Assembly (NCBI GenBank): GCA_034120015.1
Contig: JAXEIF010000029.1
Coordinates: 62,001 to 126,000 of the forward strand
Direction: 5' to 3'
Length of the DNA: 64,000 nucleotides
Source: CALXOJ01 sp034120015
GTDB taxonomy: Bacteria > Spirochaetota > Spirochaetia > JAFGXN01
Position 1 is the first letter of the stretch; every line of letters begins with the position of its first letter. Positions 42,354-50,340 of this stretch are shown here, piece by piece. The position numbers and the translations under genes are program-made. Below the pieces are notes generated by a model. It searched no databases and was not told where the DNA came from. It saw only the letters and a list, made by a program, of their open reading frames with translations.

Positions 42354-43601
42354 ATGCTGATTTCCATGGCGTTGGTTTTGGCCGGCGGACTGGCGGCCGG
42401 TTCTCTGTTTCGCCGGTTGCGGCTGCCCGCATTGCCGGGGATGCTTCTGGTCGGGATCTTGCTCGGACCGTCTGTTTGGGGGCTGCTGGATGAAAAACTT
42501 CTGTCGGTTTCGCCCGAATTGCGGCAGATTGCGCTGATGATCATTCTGCTGCGGGCGGGACTGGCGCTCGACCTGAGCGATTTGAAAGCGGTCGGCCGTC
42601 CGGCTGTGCTGATGTGTTTCGTGCCGGCCTGTTTCGAGATTCTCGGAACGGTGGCGGCGGCTCCGCGTCTGCTGGGGCTTTCGCTGACGGAAGCGGCGCT
42701 GCTGGGAAGTGTGACGGCGGCCGTTTCACCGGCGGTGGTGGTTCCCCGTATGCTCGATCTGATGAAGCAGAAACGGGGAACGGCGCATCGGATTCCGCAG
42801 CTGATTACGGCCGGCGCTTCGGTTGACGATATTTTCGTCATCGTTCTTTTCGGCGCTTTTTCGTCTCTCCTGAAAGGCGGGAGTATTTCGGTGATGACGG
42901 CGGTAGAGGTTCCGGCGGCGGTTGTGAGCGGGATAGCGGTCGGCGCGGCGGCGGGTGCCGTTCTGGTCGCTTTTTTTAAGCGCTTTCACATGCGGGATAC
43001 CGTTAAGGTGCTGATTCTTCTGGCGGTATCGTTTGCCTTTGCCGGTATCGAGCCGGCGGTGCGGAATGTGATGCCTTTCTCCGGACTGCTGTCCGTTATG
43101 GTGATCGGCATGACCGTCCGCAAACGCTATCCGCTGCTGGCCGACCGCATTACGGGGAAATTTTCGAAACTGTGGGTGGCGGCGGAACTGTGGCTGTTTG
43201 TACTGGTCGGCGCGGCGGTACAGCCGGCGCTGATCCGCACTGCGGGAGCGGCCGTTGCGGCCGTCATCGGCGGTGCGCTGCTTTTCCGGTGTGTCGGTGT
43301 GCTGCTGTGCACGGTCGGAACCCGGCTGACCCTCCGGGAACGGCTTTTCTGTACGGCCGCTTACCTTCCCAAAGCGACCGTTCAGGCGGCTATCGGCTCG
43401 GCGGCACTGGACATGGGGCTGGCCTGCGGCGGCATCGTTTTGACGGCAGCCGTGACGGCGATTCTGGTGACCGCGCCGTTGGGGGCCGTTCTTATCGACA
43501 CTCTTGCACCGCGGCTGCTGGAGACGGAAGAGTCACCCGGTCTCTCTGCGGACGGCAAACCGGATGCCGGCACCGGAGAATCGAAAAGACCGAAGAGATA
43601 A
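42354..43601 (+). CDS. Cation/proton antiporter (CPA family) under a fluoride riboswitch
   Basis: 415 residues with about 12 membrane segments. LPGMLLVGILLGPSVWGLL is the CPA entry, and ITAGASVDDIFVIVLFGAF contains the DD pair of the ion site (about residues 160-161). FVLVGAAVQPALI and AYLPKATVQAAIGSAALDMG are typical of CPA1/NhaP-like exchangers. The last 30 residues are hydrophilic. AGGAGGTGTT precedes the ATG immediately after the terminator. Given the leader it probably lowers internal fluoride or counters the accompanying ion stress; that role is inference. Confidence 0.87.
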   Translation: MLISMALVLAGGLAAGSLFRRLRLPALPGMLLVGILLGPSVWGLLDEKLLSVSPELRQIALMIILLRAGLALDLSDLKAVGRPAVLMCFVPACFEILGTVAAAPRLLGLSLTEAALLGSVTAAVSPAVVVPRMLDLMKQKRGTAHRIPQLITAGASVDDIFVIVLFGAFSSLLKGGSISVMTAVEVPAAVVSGIAVGAAAGAVLVAFFKRFHMRDTVKVLILLAVSFAFAGIEPAVRNVMPFSGLLSVMVIGMTVRKRYPLLADRITGKFSKLWVAAELWLFVLVGAAVQPALIRTAGAAVAAVIGGALLFRCVGVLLCTVGTRLTLRERLFCTAAYLPKATVQAAIGSAALDMGLACGGIVLTAAVTAILVTAPLGAVLIDTLAPRLLETEESPGLSADGKPDAGTGESKRPKR

Positions 43602-43616
43602 ACGGGCCGCAAACGG

Positions 43617-43645
43617 TTGTTCAAACCCTGTTTTCGGGATATAAT
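43617..43645 (+). promoter_or_regulatory. Promoter of the second MATE gene
   Basis: TTGTTC (43617-43622), 17 bases, TATAAT (43640-43645). Confidence 0.6.
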
Positions 43646-43686
43646 TTTTTACGGAATCGTTTCAACGACTTCACGGAGAACCGCCC

Positions 43687-45075
43687 ATGAATCATCGCGC
43701 TCCTGTCTGCGGACCCAATCCGCTCGGGTACGAAAAACTGCCGAAACTGCTTCGCTCTTATGCCGTTCCCAGTGTCATTTCGATGCTGGTCGGCGCACTG
43801 TATAATATTGTCGACCAGATTTTTATCGGACAGGGCGTCGGCTACCTCGGAAATGCCGCCACCAATGTGGCGTTTCCGCTGACGACGATCTGTTTTTCGA
43901 TTATGCTGCTGATCAGTATCGGAACCGCTTCCCGCTTTTCTCTCGAGCTGGGCGCCGGCCGCCGCGAATCGGCTGCCGAGACGGTCGGCAACGCCTTCAT
44001 TATGATGACGGCCGCCGGAATCGGATTTCTGGTTCTGGTGCAGATTTTCTGCCGGCCGCTGCTGCTGCTGTTCGGCGGAACGCCGGAGGTGATGCCGTAT
44101 GCCGAAACCTACACCCGCATTACGGTGATCGGAATGCCGCTGATGATGGCCGTCAACGGAATGAGCCACATAGCGCGCGCCGACGGCAGTCCGCGGTTTT
44201 CGATGCTCTGTCTGGTCACCGGGGCGGTGGTCAACACCGTTCTGGACCCGATTTTTATTTTCGGATTCGGTTGGGGCGTCGCCGGAGCGGCGTGGGCGAC
44301 AGTCATCAGTCAGGCGGTCTCGTTTCTGATTGCGCTGGCCTATATTCCCCGCTTTAAACAGATTCGGCTGACGCGCCGGATTTTCCGCCCGCAGCCGGCG
44401 GTCATGCGCCGGATTGCCGCCTACGGCATGAGCAACAGTATCAATCAGCTTTCGCTTACCTTTGTCCAGATTGTCCTGAACAATACGCTGGCCTATTACG
44501 GAGCGATGAGCGAATACGGCAGCGATATTCCGCTGGCGGCCTGCGGAATTGTTTTGAAATGCAATGCGGTTCTGCTCGGATTTATCATCGGTATTTCGCA
44601 GGGGACGCAGCCGATTGTCGGATTTAATTACGGAGCCGGCCGGTATGCCCGGGTGCGCGGCATTTACCGTCTGGCGGTGACCTGCGACATCGTGATTGCG
44701 ACCGTCGGTTTTCTGATTTTTCAGATTTTTCCGAGACAGATTATTTCGCTTTTCGGGACGGGAGATCCTCTCTATTTCGAATTTGCTTCCCGTTTTATGC
44801 GGATTTATCTGCTGATGCTGCCGGTCAACGGCGTGCAGATGCTTTCATCCAATTTTTTCTCCGCAATCGGAAAACCGCTGAAAGGAGCCTTCCTCAGTCT
44901 GTCGCGGCAGGTGCTCTTTTTGATTCCGCTGATTCTGCTCTTTTCGTTCTTTTGGGGAACGGACGGCATTCTGTTTTCGGCGCCGGTAGCCGATCTGACG
45001 GCCTTTCTGGTGACAACCGTCTTTGTCATGAAGGAATTGGCCCGCATGCGGAGACTCGAAAAGGAAAGGCTGTAA
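43687..45075 (+). CDS. MATE family efflux transporter (second copy)
   Basis: 462 residues with 12 hydrophobic segments in two halves. YAVPSVISMLVGALYNIVDQIFIGQGVG is the MATE start, VNTVLDPIFIFGFGWGVAGAAWAT closes the first half, and QGTQPIVGFNYGAGRYARV lies in the second. It is only distantly similar to the MATE protein at 31203 and probably has a different substrate. CACGGAG lies nine bases before the ATG. Single gene with its own promoter. Confidence 0.92.
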   Translation: MNHRAPVCGPNPLGYEKLPKLLRSYAVPSVISMLVGALYNIVDQIFIGQGVGYLGNAATNVAFPLTTICFSIMLLISIGTASRFSLELGAGRRESAAETVGNAFIMMTAAGIGFLVLVQIFCRPLLLLFGGTPEVMPYAETYTRITVIGMPLMMAVNGMSHIARADGSPRFSMLCLVTGAVVNTVLDPIFIFGFGWGVAGAAWATVISQAVSFLIALAYIPRFKQIRLTRRIFRPQPAVMRRIAAYGMSNSINQLSLTFVQIVLNNTLAYYGAMSEYGSDIPLAACGIVLKCNAVLLGFIIGISQGTQPIVGFNYGAGRYARVRGIYRLAVTCDIVIATVGFLIFQIFPRQIISLFGTGDPLYFEFASRFMRIYLLMLPVNGVQMLSSNFFSAIGKPLKGAFLSLSRQVLFLIPLILLFSFFWGTDGILFSAPVADLTAFLVTTVFVMKELARMRRLEKERL

Positions 45076-45137
45076 AAGCGGCAGACGGTGTTCCTTTCCG
45101 CCGGCATTTTCCCGGGCAATTCTTTTTTCTCTCTTTC

Positions 45138-45166
45138 TTTACGTAAATCGCAAAATGTGCTAATAT
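45138..45166 (+). promoter_or_regulatory. Promoter of ilvC
   Basis: TTTACG (45138-45143), 17 bases ending TGTGC, TAATAT (45161-45166): an extended -10. No leader peptide or attenuator is visible in the short leader. Confidence 0.6.
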
Positions 45167-45202
45167 AGGAAACAACAGAGGGTTCCCTCTGAGGAGAATC
45201 AT

Positions 45203-46684
45203 ATGGGAAAGAATTATTTTAACTCCATTCCGTGGCGGGAAGCTTTGCTGCAGCTCGGACACTGCCGCTTCATGGACCGGACGGAATTTGATGACGGTAT
45301 TAATGTGCTGAAAGGCAAAAAAATCGTGATTGTCGGTTGCGGTGCTCAGGGGCTCAACCAGGGACTGAACCTGCGCGACAGCGGTCTGGATGTCAGCTAT
45401 GCGCTGCGCAAAGAAGCGATTGCCGAAAAACGGGCCAGCTGGAAAAATGCGACCGAAAACGGATTTAAAGTCGGCACTTACGATGAACTGATCCCGACGG
45501 CCGACGTGGTCGGAAACCTCACTCCCGACAAACAGCACTCGAACGTGATTGCCTCGATTATGCCGCTGATGAAAAAAGGGTCGGCAATCTGGTACAGTCA
45601 CGGATTCAATATGATCGAAGAAGGAATGCAGATTCGCGAAGACATCACTGTGGTGATGATGGCGCCGAAAGGACCGGGCTCGGAAGTCCGCACCGAATAC
45701 AAAAGAGGCTTCGGTATTCCGACACTGATTGCGGTTCACCCGGTCAACGATCCCGAGAAAAAAGGGTGGGCGATTGCCAAAGCGCTGGCGGTCGGAACCG
45801 GCGGCAGCCGTGCCGGCGTTCTGGAATCGTCGTTTGTGGCGGAAGTCAAATCCGACCTGATGGGTGAACAGACGATTTTGTGCGGTATGTTGCAGACCGG
45901 TTCGATTCTCTGCTTCGACAAAATGGTCGAAAAAGGAATCGATCCCGGCTATGCGGCCAAACTGATTCAGTACGGCTGGGAAACCATCACCGAAGCTCTG
46001 AAATGGGGCGGAATTACGGGCATGATGGACCGCCTTTCCAACCCGGCGAAGATCAAAGCCCATAAGCTCTCTCTCGAACTGAAAGCGATCATGGGCGACC
46101 TCTACCGCAAACATCAGGATGACATCATCTCCGGCGAATTCAGCCGTATCATGATGGAAGACTGGGCCAACGGCGACATCAAGCTGCTCACCTGGCGGGA
46201 AGCCACCGGAAAGACCGCTTTCGAGCAGACGCCGGCCGGAACGACGGAAATCGGCGAGCAGGAATATTTCGACAACGGCATTCTGATGGCGGCGATGGTC
46301 AAAGCCGGTGTCGAGCTGGCATTCGAAACGATGACCGATGCCGGTATCAAAGCGGAAAGTGCCTACTACGAATCGCTGCACGAAGTGCCGCTGATTGCCA
46401 ACCTGATTGCCCGCAAGAAGCTCTACGAAATGAACAAGGTCATTTCCGACACCGCCGAATACGGCTGCTATCTGTTCGATAACGCCTGCCGGCCGCTTCT
46501 GAAAGATTTCATGGCCAAAATCGATACCGATGTGATCGGAAAAGGATTGAATGTGAAAGACAATTCGGTCTCCAATCAGGAAATCATCCGCATCAACGAC
46601 GAAATCCGTAACCATCCGGTTGAAATTGTCGGAAAAAAACTGCGGGCTTACATGACCGCAATGAAATCGGCCGTCGGTAAATAA
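45203..46684 (+). CDS. ilvC: Ketol-acid reductoisomerase, class II (long form)
   Basis: 493 residues, the length of the E. coli/plant class II enzyme rather than the short 330-residue form. VIVGCGAQGLNQGLNLRDSG is the NADPH-binding loop (about 50-69), VMMAPKGPGSEVRTEY the class landmark. Two knotted helical domains follow, with FVAEVKSDLMGEQTILCG carrying the Mg-binding acidic residues. It converts acetolactate to dihydroxyvalerate for valine, leucine and isoleucine. No other ilv genes are adjacent. GAGGAGAATC precedes the ATG; a strong terminator follows. Confidence 0.97.
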   Translation: MGKNYFNSIPWREALLQLGHCRFMDRTEFDDGINVLKGKKIVIVGCGAQGLNQGLNLRDSGLDVSYALRKEAIAEKRASWKNATENGFKVGTYDELIPTADVVGNLTPDKQHSNVIASIMPLMKKGSAIWYSHGFNMIEEGMQIREDITVVMMAPKGPGSEVRTEYKRGFGIPTLIAVHPVNDPEKKGWAIAKALAVGTGGSRAGVLESSFVAEVKSDLMGEQTILCGMLQTGSILCFDKMVEKGIDPGYAAKLIQYGWETITEALKWGGITGMMDRLSNPAKIKAHKLSLELKAIMGDLYRKHQDDIISGEFSRIMMEDWANGDIKLLTWREATGKTAFEQTPAGTTEIGEQEYFDNGILMAAMVKAGVELAFETMTDAGIKAESAYYESLHEVPLIANLIARKKLYEMNKVISDTAEYGCYLFDNACRPLLKDFMAKIDTDVIGKGLNVKDNSVSNQEIIRINDEIRNHPVEIVGKKLRAYMTAMKSAVGK

Positions 46685-46704
46685 ACCGGACGAACATCCG
46701 GCCG

Positions 46705-46737
46705 AAGCCCCCGTTTGACAGAAACGGGGGCTTTTTT
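46705..46737 (+). terminator. Terminator of ilvC
   Basis: AAGCCCCCGTTT, loop GACAG, AAACGGGGGCTT and a T-run. Confidence 0.93.
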
Positions 46738-46790
46738 AAATTTAAAAGAATTAATTTTTAAACTTTTATCATATTTAATGAAAATTTAAT

Positions 46791-46819
46791 TTGCAAAATT
46801 CAAAATTGTAACGGATAAT
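46791..46819 (+). promoter_or_regulatory. Promoter of the duplicated lipoprotein locus
   Basis: TTGCAA (46791-46796), 17 bases, GATAAT (46814-46819), in a very AT-rich stretch. Confidence 0.55.
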
Positions 46820-46851
46820 GATAATGTAAAAATTACAAGTAGGAGGCAAAA

Positions 46852-46953
46852 ATGAAAGGAAAAAAACGATTTGTTTGTTTAATGTCGGGACTAAGTCTGG
46901 CGGCAGCCCGGCATTCGGTCTATCAGTATTGGGATATCAAAATAAGCAAATAG
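46852..46953 (+). pseudogene. Short remnant frame, lipoprotein start joined to a lost gene's tail
   Basis: A 33-codon frame with a good AGGAGG. It begins MKGKK like the two lipoproteins that follow and ends LAAARHSVYQYWDIKISK. The same tail recurs at 47727-47813, each time directly before a lipoprotein Shine-Dalgarno. It looks like the leftover of a deleted paralogue rather than a functional gene, though a short translated leader cannot be excluded. Confidence 0.5.
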
Positions 46954-47015
46954 GAGGAAAAAATGAAAGGAAAAATCTTATTAATGGCAATTTTATCGGC
47001 GTCGGTTCTGTCGGG
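46898..47015 (+). repeat. Direct repeat, copy 1 (upstream and start of lipoprotein 1)
   Basis: Nearly identical to 47758-47875, exactly 860 bases away. It covers the remnant tail, the Shine-Dalgarno and the first codons of the lipoprotein, with only a few mismatches. Confidence 0.9.
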
Positions 47016-47715
47016 ATGCTTCCATGTTCCCGAATATAAAGCAGGTGAAAATGTCGTCTTTAAAAATAGCACGGAGAGAGAGATAGATTATATTTACGAT
47101 ACCAATTCGACTTTTTCAGACCAATATCAATTTAAAGCACAGGGGAAAGAAATTGACTATGCGGCAGCGACTCTTTTGCCCGGTGAGGAAAAAAAACTGT
47201 ACGGAATATCGGTTTATGCACATGACCTTAAACAAGGTAGGTGGGGTTTTGATTTTATGTTGCGGATTCCGTATCAAGGAGAACAGAAATGGCTTTGTGT
47301 CTGCATGACTGCAGGGTATGGACTCTATGAAGAAAATTACGTCCTAGAGATAACGGAAGAATTAATTCAGAAAATAGAGAATCAAAAGCGGACAATGACT
47401 GATTTACCCGATGAGCCCTCGTTATTTTTTGAAGGTAAAGAAGAAATGACCGACAAAACAAAGCCGTCGGTTGTATGCGATATGGGGAATATCGCCTTTC
47501 TTCCTTACTGGGACAGTTGGAACAGCGAGAACGAGTTTCCGTTACAGCAAGCGAAAATAATCTGTAAAGATACGATGGATGATATTCAAAGTGCTGGAAT
47601 AACCGAATTCAGCTATATTTATCAGGATATAGTGTACTCCATGTCTCTGCAGGACGGCAAACGAACCCGCATCGGAGAAATAACGGAAGCCGAAAAGAAT
47701 CAGGGAGTGAAATAA
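46963..47715 (+). CDS. Lipoprotein of a duplicated pair (copy 1)
   Basis: 250 residues with a lipoprotein signal (lipobox VLSGC, residues 15-19). No known domain. It shares with copy 2 (47823) an almost identical signal peptide, the stretch KIDYAAATLLPGEEK-type, and an almost identical C-terminus (ITEFSYIYQDIVYSMSLQDG). Residues about 20-60 and 150-205 differ strongly, including insertions. The pattern of conserved ends and variable middle suggests gene conversion or diversifying selection. Surface or periplasmic location inferred; function unknown. Confidence 0.8.
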   Translation: MKGKILLMAILSASVLSGCFHVPEYKAGENVVFKNSTEREIDYIYDTNSTFSDQYQFKAQGKEIDYAAATLLPGEEKKLYGISVYAHDLKQGRWGFDFMLRIPYQGEQKWLCVCMTAGYGLYEENYVLEITEELIQKIENQKRTMTDLPDEPSLFFEGKEEMTDKTKPSVVCDMGNIAFLPYWDSWNSENEFPLQQAKIICKDTMDDIQSAGITEFSYIYQDIVYSMSLQDGKRTRIGEITEAEKNQGVK

Positions 47716-47726
47716 ACGAATCCCGT

Positions 47727-47813
47727 ATGAAAGACCCGAGCAGCACTTCGGAGGGTTTGGCGGCAGCCCTGCATTCGGTCTATCAGTATTGGGATATCAA
47801 AATAAGCAAATAG
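47727..47813 (+). pseudogene. Second copy of the remnant tail frame
   Basis: A 28-codon frame, MKDPSSTSEGLAAALHSVY.. ending in the same DIKISK as 46852-46953. It has no good ribosome-binding site. It marks the second copy of the tail and supports a tandem duplication of tail plus lipoprotein gene. Confidence 0.45.
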
Positions 47814-47875
47814 GAGGACAAAATGAAAGGAAAAATCTTATTAATGGCAATTTTATCGGCGTCGGCTCTGTTGGG
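47758..47875 (+). repeat. Direct repeat, copy 2 (upstream and start of lipoprotein 2)
   Basis: Partner of 46898-47015 at an offset of 860 bases. Confidence 0.9.
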
Positions 47876-48566
47876 GTGTGGTGAAATCCAATATAAAACA
47901 GAACGAGGTATCTTTTTTAAAAATACTACAGATAGGGAGATTGATTATGCCTACAGCACAAGAGGGATAATAGGATATCAATTTGAAGCACAGGGGAAAA
48001 AAATCGACTATGCGGCAGCGACTCTTTTGCCCGGCGAGGAAAAGGAAGCGTACGGAGTAGCGATTTATAGACCTGATGGTGCCGATTTTTGGAATTTTTA
48101 TTTCATGTTACGGATTCCGTATGAAGGGGAACAAAAGTGGCTTTGTGTTTACATGTATACCTCAACTCAAACTCGTGTAGTGGAGATAACAGAAGAATTG
48201 ATTCAGAAAATAGAGAATGAAACGAAGACATATACTGACTTACCCGATGTGCCGTTTAGTTATATAGGTAAAAACGAAATTACCGACAAGACAAGTCCGT
48301 TAGCGAATAGTGGATGGGATATGGGGGAGATCGCCTTTCTTCCTTACTGGGACAGTTGGAGCAGTGAGAGCGAGTTTCCAGTTCAGGAAGCGAAAGAGGC
48401 AAGTAGTAATAGGGAGAATAATAAGATGGAGTATTATCAGGATGCAGGAATAACCGAATTCAGCTATATATATCAGGATATAGTGTACTCCATGTCTCTG
48501 CAGGACGGTAAACGAACCCGCATCGGAGCGGTAACGGAAGCCGAAAAGAATCAGGGGCTGAAATAG
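47823..48566 (+). CDS. Lipoprotein of a duplicated pair (copy 2)
   Basis: 247 residues with lipobox ALLGC (residues 15-19). It is colinear with copy 1: FFKNTTDREIDYAYS, then YQFEAQGKKIDYAAATLLPG, then LRIPYEGEQKWLCVYM, then the shared C-terminal block. Codon use is poorer in GC than the flanking ilvC and luxS genes. TAGGAGG lies six bases before the ATG. A strong terminator follows. Family not recognised. Confidence 0.8.
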   Translation: MKGKILLMAILSASALLGCGEIQYKTERGIFFKNTTDREIDYAYSTRGIIGYQFEAQGKKIDYAAATLLPGEEKEAYGVAIYRPDGADFWNFYFMLRIPYEGEQKWLCVYMYTSTQTRVVEITEELIQKIENETKTYTDLPDVPFSYIGKNEITDKTSPLANSGWDMGEIAFLPYWDSWSSESEFPVQEAKEASSNRENNKMEYYQDAGITEFSYIYQDIVYSMSLQDGKRTRIGAVTEAEKNQGLK

Positions 48567-48571
48567 ACATT

Positions 48572-48599
48572 TCCCGTCCGGTTGCGGACGGGATTTTTT
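48572..48599 (+). terminator. Terminator of the lipoprotein locus
   Basis: TCCCGTCCG, loop GTTG, CGGACGGGA and six T; the T-run touches the luxS stop codon on the other strand. Confidence 0.9.
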
Positions 48600-49074
48600 A
48601 TTCCGGATAGTGCAGCCGTTCGGGGCCGATGCCGTTCAGCACTTCGAGAAACCGGGCAGCGTGCCATTTGGCCATCGGCAGATTCATATCGAGGCAGTTG
48701 CCGCACCCCTCCGGCGTGGCCCCCGGAATTGCGCCGTTGCAGGCGGCGATGTGCGCAAAAAGATCCTTCATCAGCGGCACAACGCTTTCGGAGGTATGCT
48801 CTCCGGCCAGCAGCAGATAAAAACCGGTGCGGCAGCCCATCGGGCCGAAGTAAACGATGCGGTCGCCGATGTCGGCGCGGTTGCGCAGGTAAACGGCACC
48901 GAGATGTTCGATGGCATGAATTTCGGCGGTGTTCATCACCGGTTCGCGGTTCGGAGCGGTCATGCGGATGTCAAAGGTGGTGACGGTTTCGGCACCGATG
49001 CGGTCGATGCGGGAAACGTAAACGCCCGGCAGAAGCCGCAGATGGTCGACGGTAAAACTGGCAATGGTATCCAT
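48598..49074 (-). CDS. luxS: S-ribosylhomocysteine lyase
   Basis: 158 residues. It cleaves S-ribosylhomocysteine to homocysteine and DPD, the precursor of AI-2, in the activated methyl cycle. The zinc ligands HAIEH (about residues 53-57) and the cysteine in EGCGNCLD are present, with the catalytic cysteine in FGPMGCRTGFY. GTEC-like spacing and length fit. AGGAG lies six bases before ATG 49074, preferred over the ATG six codons upstream. No mtnN (pfs) gene is nearby. It may follow nrdG in the same direction but is 57 bases away. Confidence 0.96.
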   Translation of the reverse strand: MDTIASFTVDHLRLLPGVYVSRIDRIGAETVTTFDIRMTAPNREPVMNTAEIHAIEHLGAVYLRNRADIGDRIVYFGPMGCRTGFYLLLAGEHTSESVVPLMKDLFAHIAACNGAIPGATPEGCGNCLDMNLPMAKWHAARFLEVLNGIGPERLHYPE

Positions 49075-49131
49075 AAAATTCTCCTGATTCAAAGTATAGC
49101 CGATTCGCGGGCGAAGCGCAAGCGCAGCGGT

Positions 49132-49821
49132 TCAGAAAATGACCAACGAGGTGTCGCCGGGCGTGTAGCGGCACACCAGTTCGCGGAATTCGGCGTCGGG
49201 CAGCGGCAGGCGGTTGCGGTAAGCCGGGTCGAGGACGTTGCCGTTGCGGAAATTGTGCAGAACCCACGGGCTTCCGGCTGTCAGCGCGGCAATGGTGTCG
49301 AGGTCGTCCGTTTCGGTGATGCCGGGAACAACGGTGGTGCGGAACTGGTGCGGAATGCCGGAGGTGCGGATCCATTCGATCGATTTCAAAACCGCATCGC
49401 CGCATTCGTAACCGAGCCGTCCGTATTTTTGCGGCGAGGTTTTGATGTCCATCGCGATGAAATCGGGTCTGACGGCGGCCAGCCGGTCGGGCAGGGTGCC
49501 GTTGGTGTCGAGCTTGACCGGATAGCCCAGCCTGCGCACAGCCGCTATCAATTCCGGTAACGGCGCAAACAGTGTCGGTTCGCCGCCGCTGAGGCAGACA
49601 CCGCCGAGCACATTTTTCCGTTTGCGCAGATAAGCGGCCGCTTCTTCAAACGAAAGCAGATCGTCGGGAAAAGGGCGTTCCACCAGCGAGGCATTGTGAC
49701 AGTACGGGCAGCGCAGATTGCAGCCGGGAATAAAAAGAACGGCTGCCACCAGACCGGGATAGTCGTTCATCGAGACTTTTTCCAGTCCGAAGCGGCAGCC
49801 TGCGAACAGCGGTTGTTCCAT
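49132..49821 (-). CDS. nrdG: Anaerobic ribonucleotide reductase activating protein (radical SAM)
   Basis: 229 residues of radical-SAM activase. The cluster motif is CNLRCPYC (about residues 34-41, C-x3-C-x2-C), followed by GGVCLSGGEPTLF and LDTNGT. The N-terminal GLEKVSMNDYPG matches NrdG of the longer type, similar also to pyruvate-formate-lyase-type activases. It would place the glycyl radical on the small subunit encoded just upstream (49829) rather than on NrdD itself. It starts eight bases after that gene's stop, in the nrdR-nrdD operon. Confidence 0.93.
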   Translation of the reverse strand: MEQPLFAGCRFGLEKVSMNDYPGLVAAVLFIPGCNLRCPYCHNASLVERPFPDDLLSFEEAAAYLRKRKNVLGGVCLSGGEPTLFAPLPELIAAVRRLGYPVKLDTNGTLPDRLAAVRPDFIAMDIKTSPQKYGRLGYECGDAVLKSIEWIRTSGIPHQFRTTVVPGITETDDLDTIAALTAGSPWVLHNFRNGNVLDPAYRNRLPLPDAEFRELVCRYTPGDTSLVIF

Positions 49822-49828
49822 TATACGA

Positions 49829-50329
49829 TTAAACAGCCGCCGTCAAAAGGGATTTCAGTTCGGCCGCGTTGCCGGTGCGGGCCTGTTCTTCGTTTGCGGA
49901 ATCGAGAAACAGAACGGTCGGCGCTTTCATGACGCCGTATTTCATCGCCAGTTCCATTCCTTCGTGAGTATCGACATCGATATATTCGACCGAAAGTCCC
50001 GATTCGTCCAAAACAGCTTTGACCGGCGGACAGTTCGGGCAGGTTTTGCGGACAAAACAGAGAATGCGGCCGCTGATATCGGCTTTCTTTTCGTTGCAGG
50101 TTACTTCGATATGGGTGTGCGTGCAGTCGCAGGAAGGTGTTTCCCCGTTCAGAACAAAGTTTTTGCGGATACCGAACTCTTCCCGTTTGCCTTTATTCCA
50201 GTTGGCAACCGAACGGTAGTAGCCGACAATGCGGGCGTATACTTCCGTGTCCGTTCCCTGTACCGAATTCATTTCCTGTTTCAGTTCTTCGATTTTTCTG
50301 TTCAGCTCTTCGATTTTTTGTGTGTTCAT
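49829..50329 (-). CDS. Detached glycyl-radical domain of NrdD fused to a glutaredoxin-like domain
   Basis: 166 residues. About 4-22 form a heptad-patterned helix (IEELNRKIEELKQEM). About 27-60 are TEVYARIVGYYRSVANWNKG then KREEFGIRKNF, the glycyl-radical loop normally at the NrdD C-terminus (Gly36). A short cysteine-bearing linker (CDCTHTH) follows, then a thioredoxin fold of glutaredoxin/NrdH size with active site CPNC (about 99-102) and the cis-proline in KAPTVLF. It begins 11 bases after the nrdD stop with GGGGAAGAG before the ATG. The layout suggests radical site and reductant on one subunit that docks onto NrdD. Confidence 0.85.
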   Translation of the reverse strand: MNTQKIEELNRKIEELKQEMNSVQGTDTEVYARIVGYYRSVANWNKGKREEFGIRKNFVLNGETPSCDCTHTHIEVTCNEKKADISGRILCFVRKTCPNCPPVKAVLDESGLSVEYIDVDTHEGMELAMKYGVMKAPTVLFLDSANEEQARTGNAAELKSLLTAAV

Positions 50330-50340
50330 TTCTCTTCCCC

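Noticed and set aside
45026..46615. 529-residue minus-strand open frame antisense to ilvC
   Set aside because: Shadow of ilvC caused by codon bias; no conserved features.
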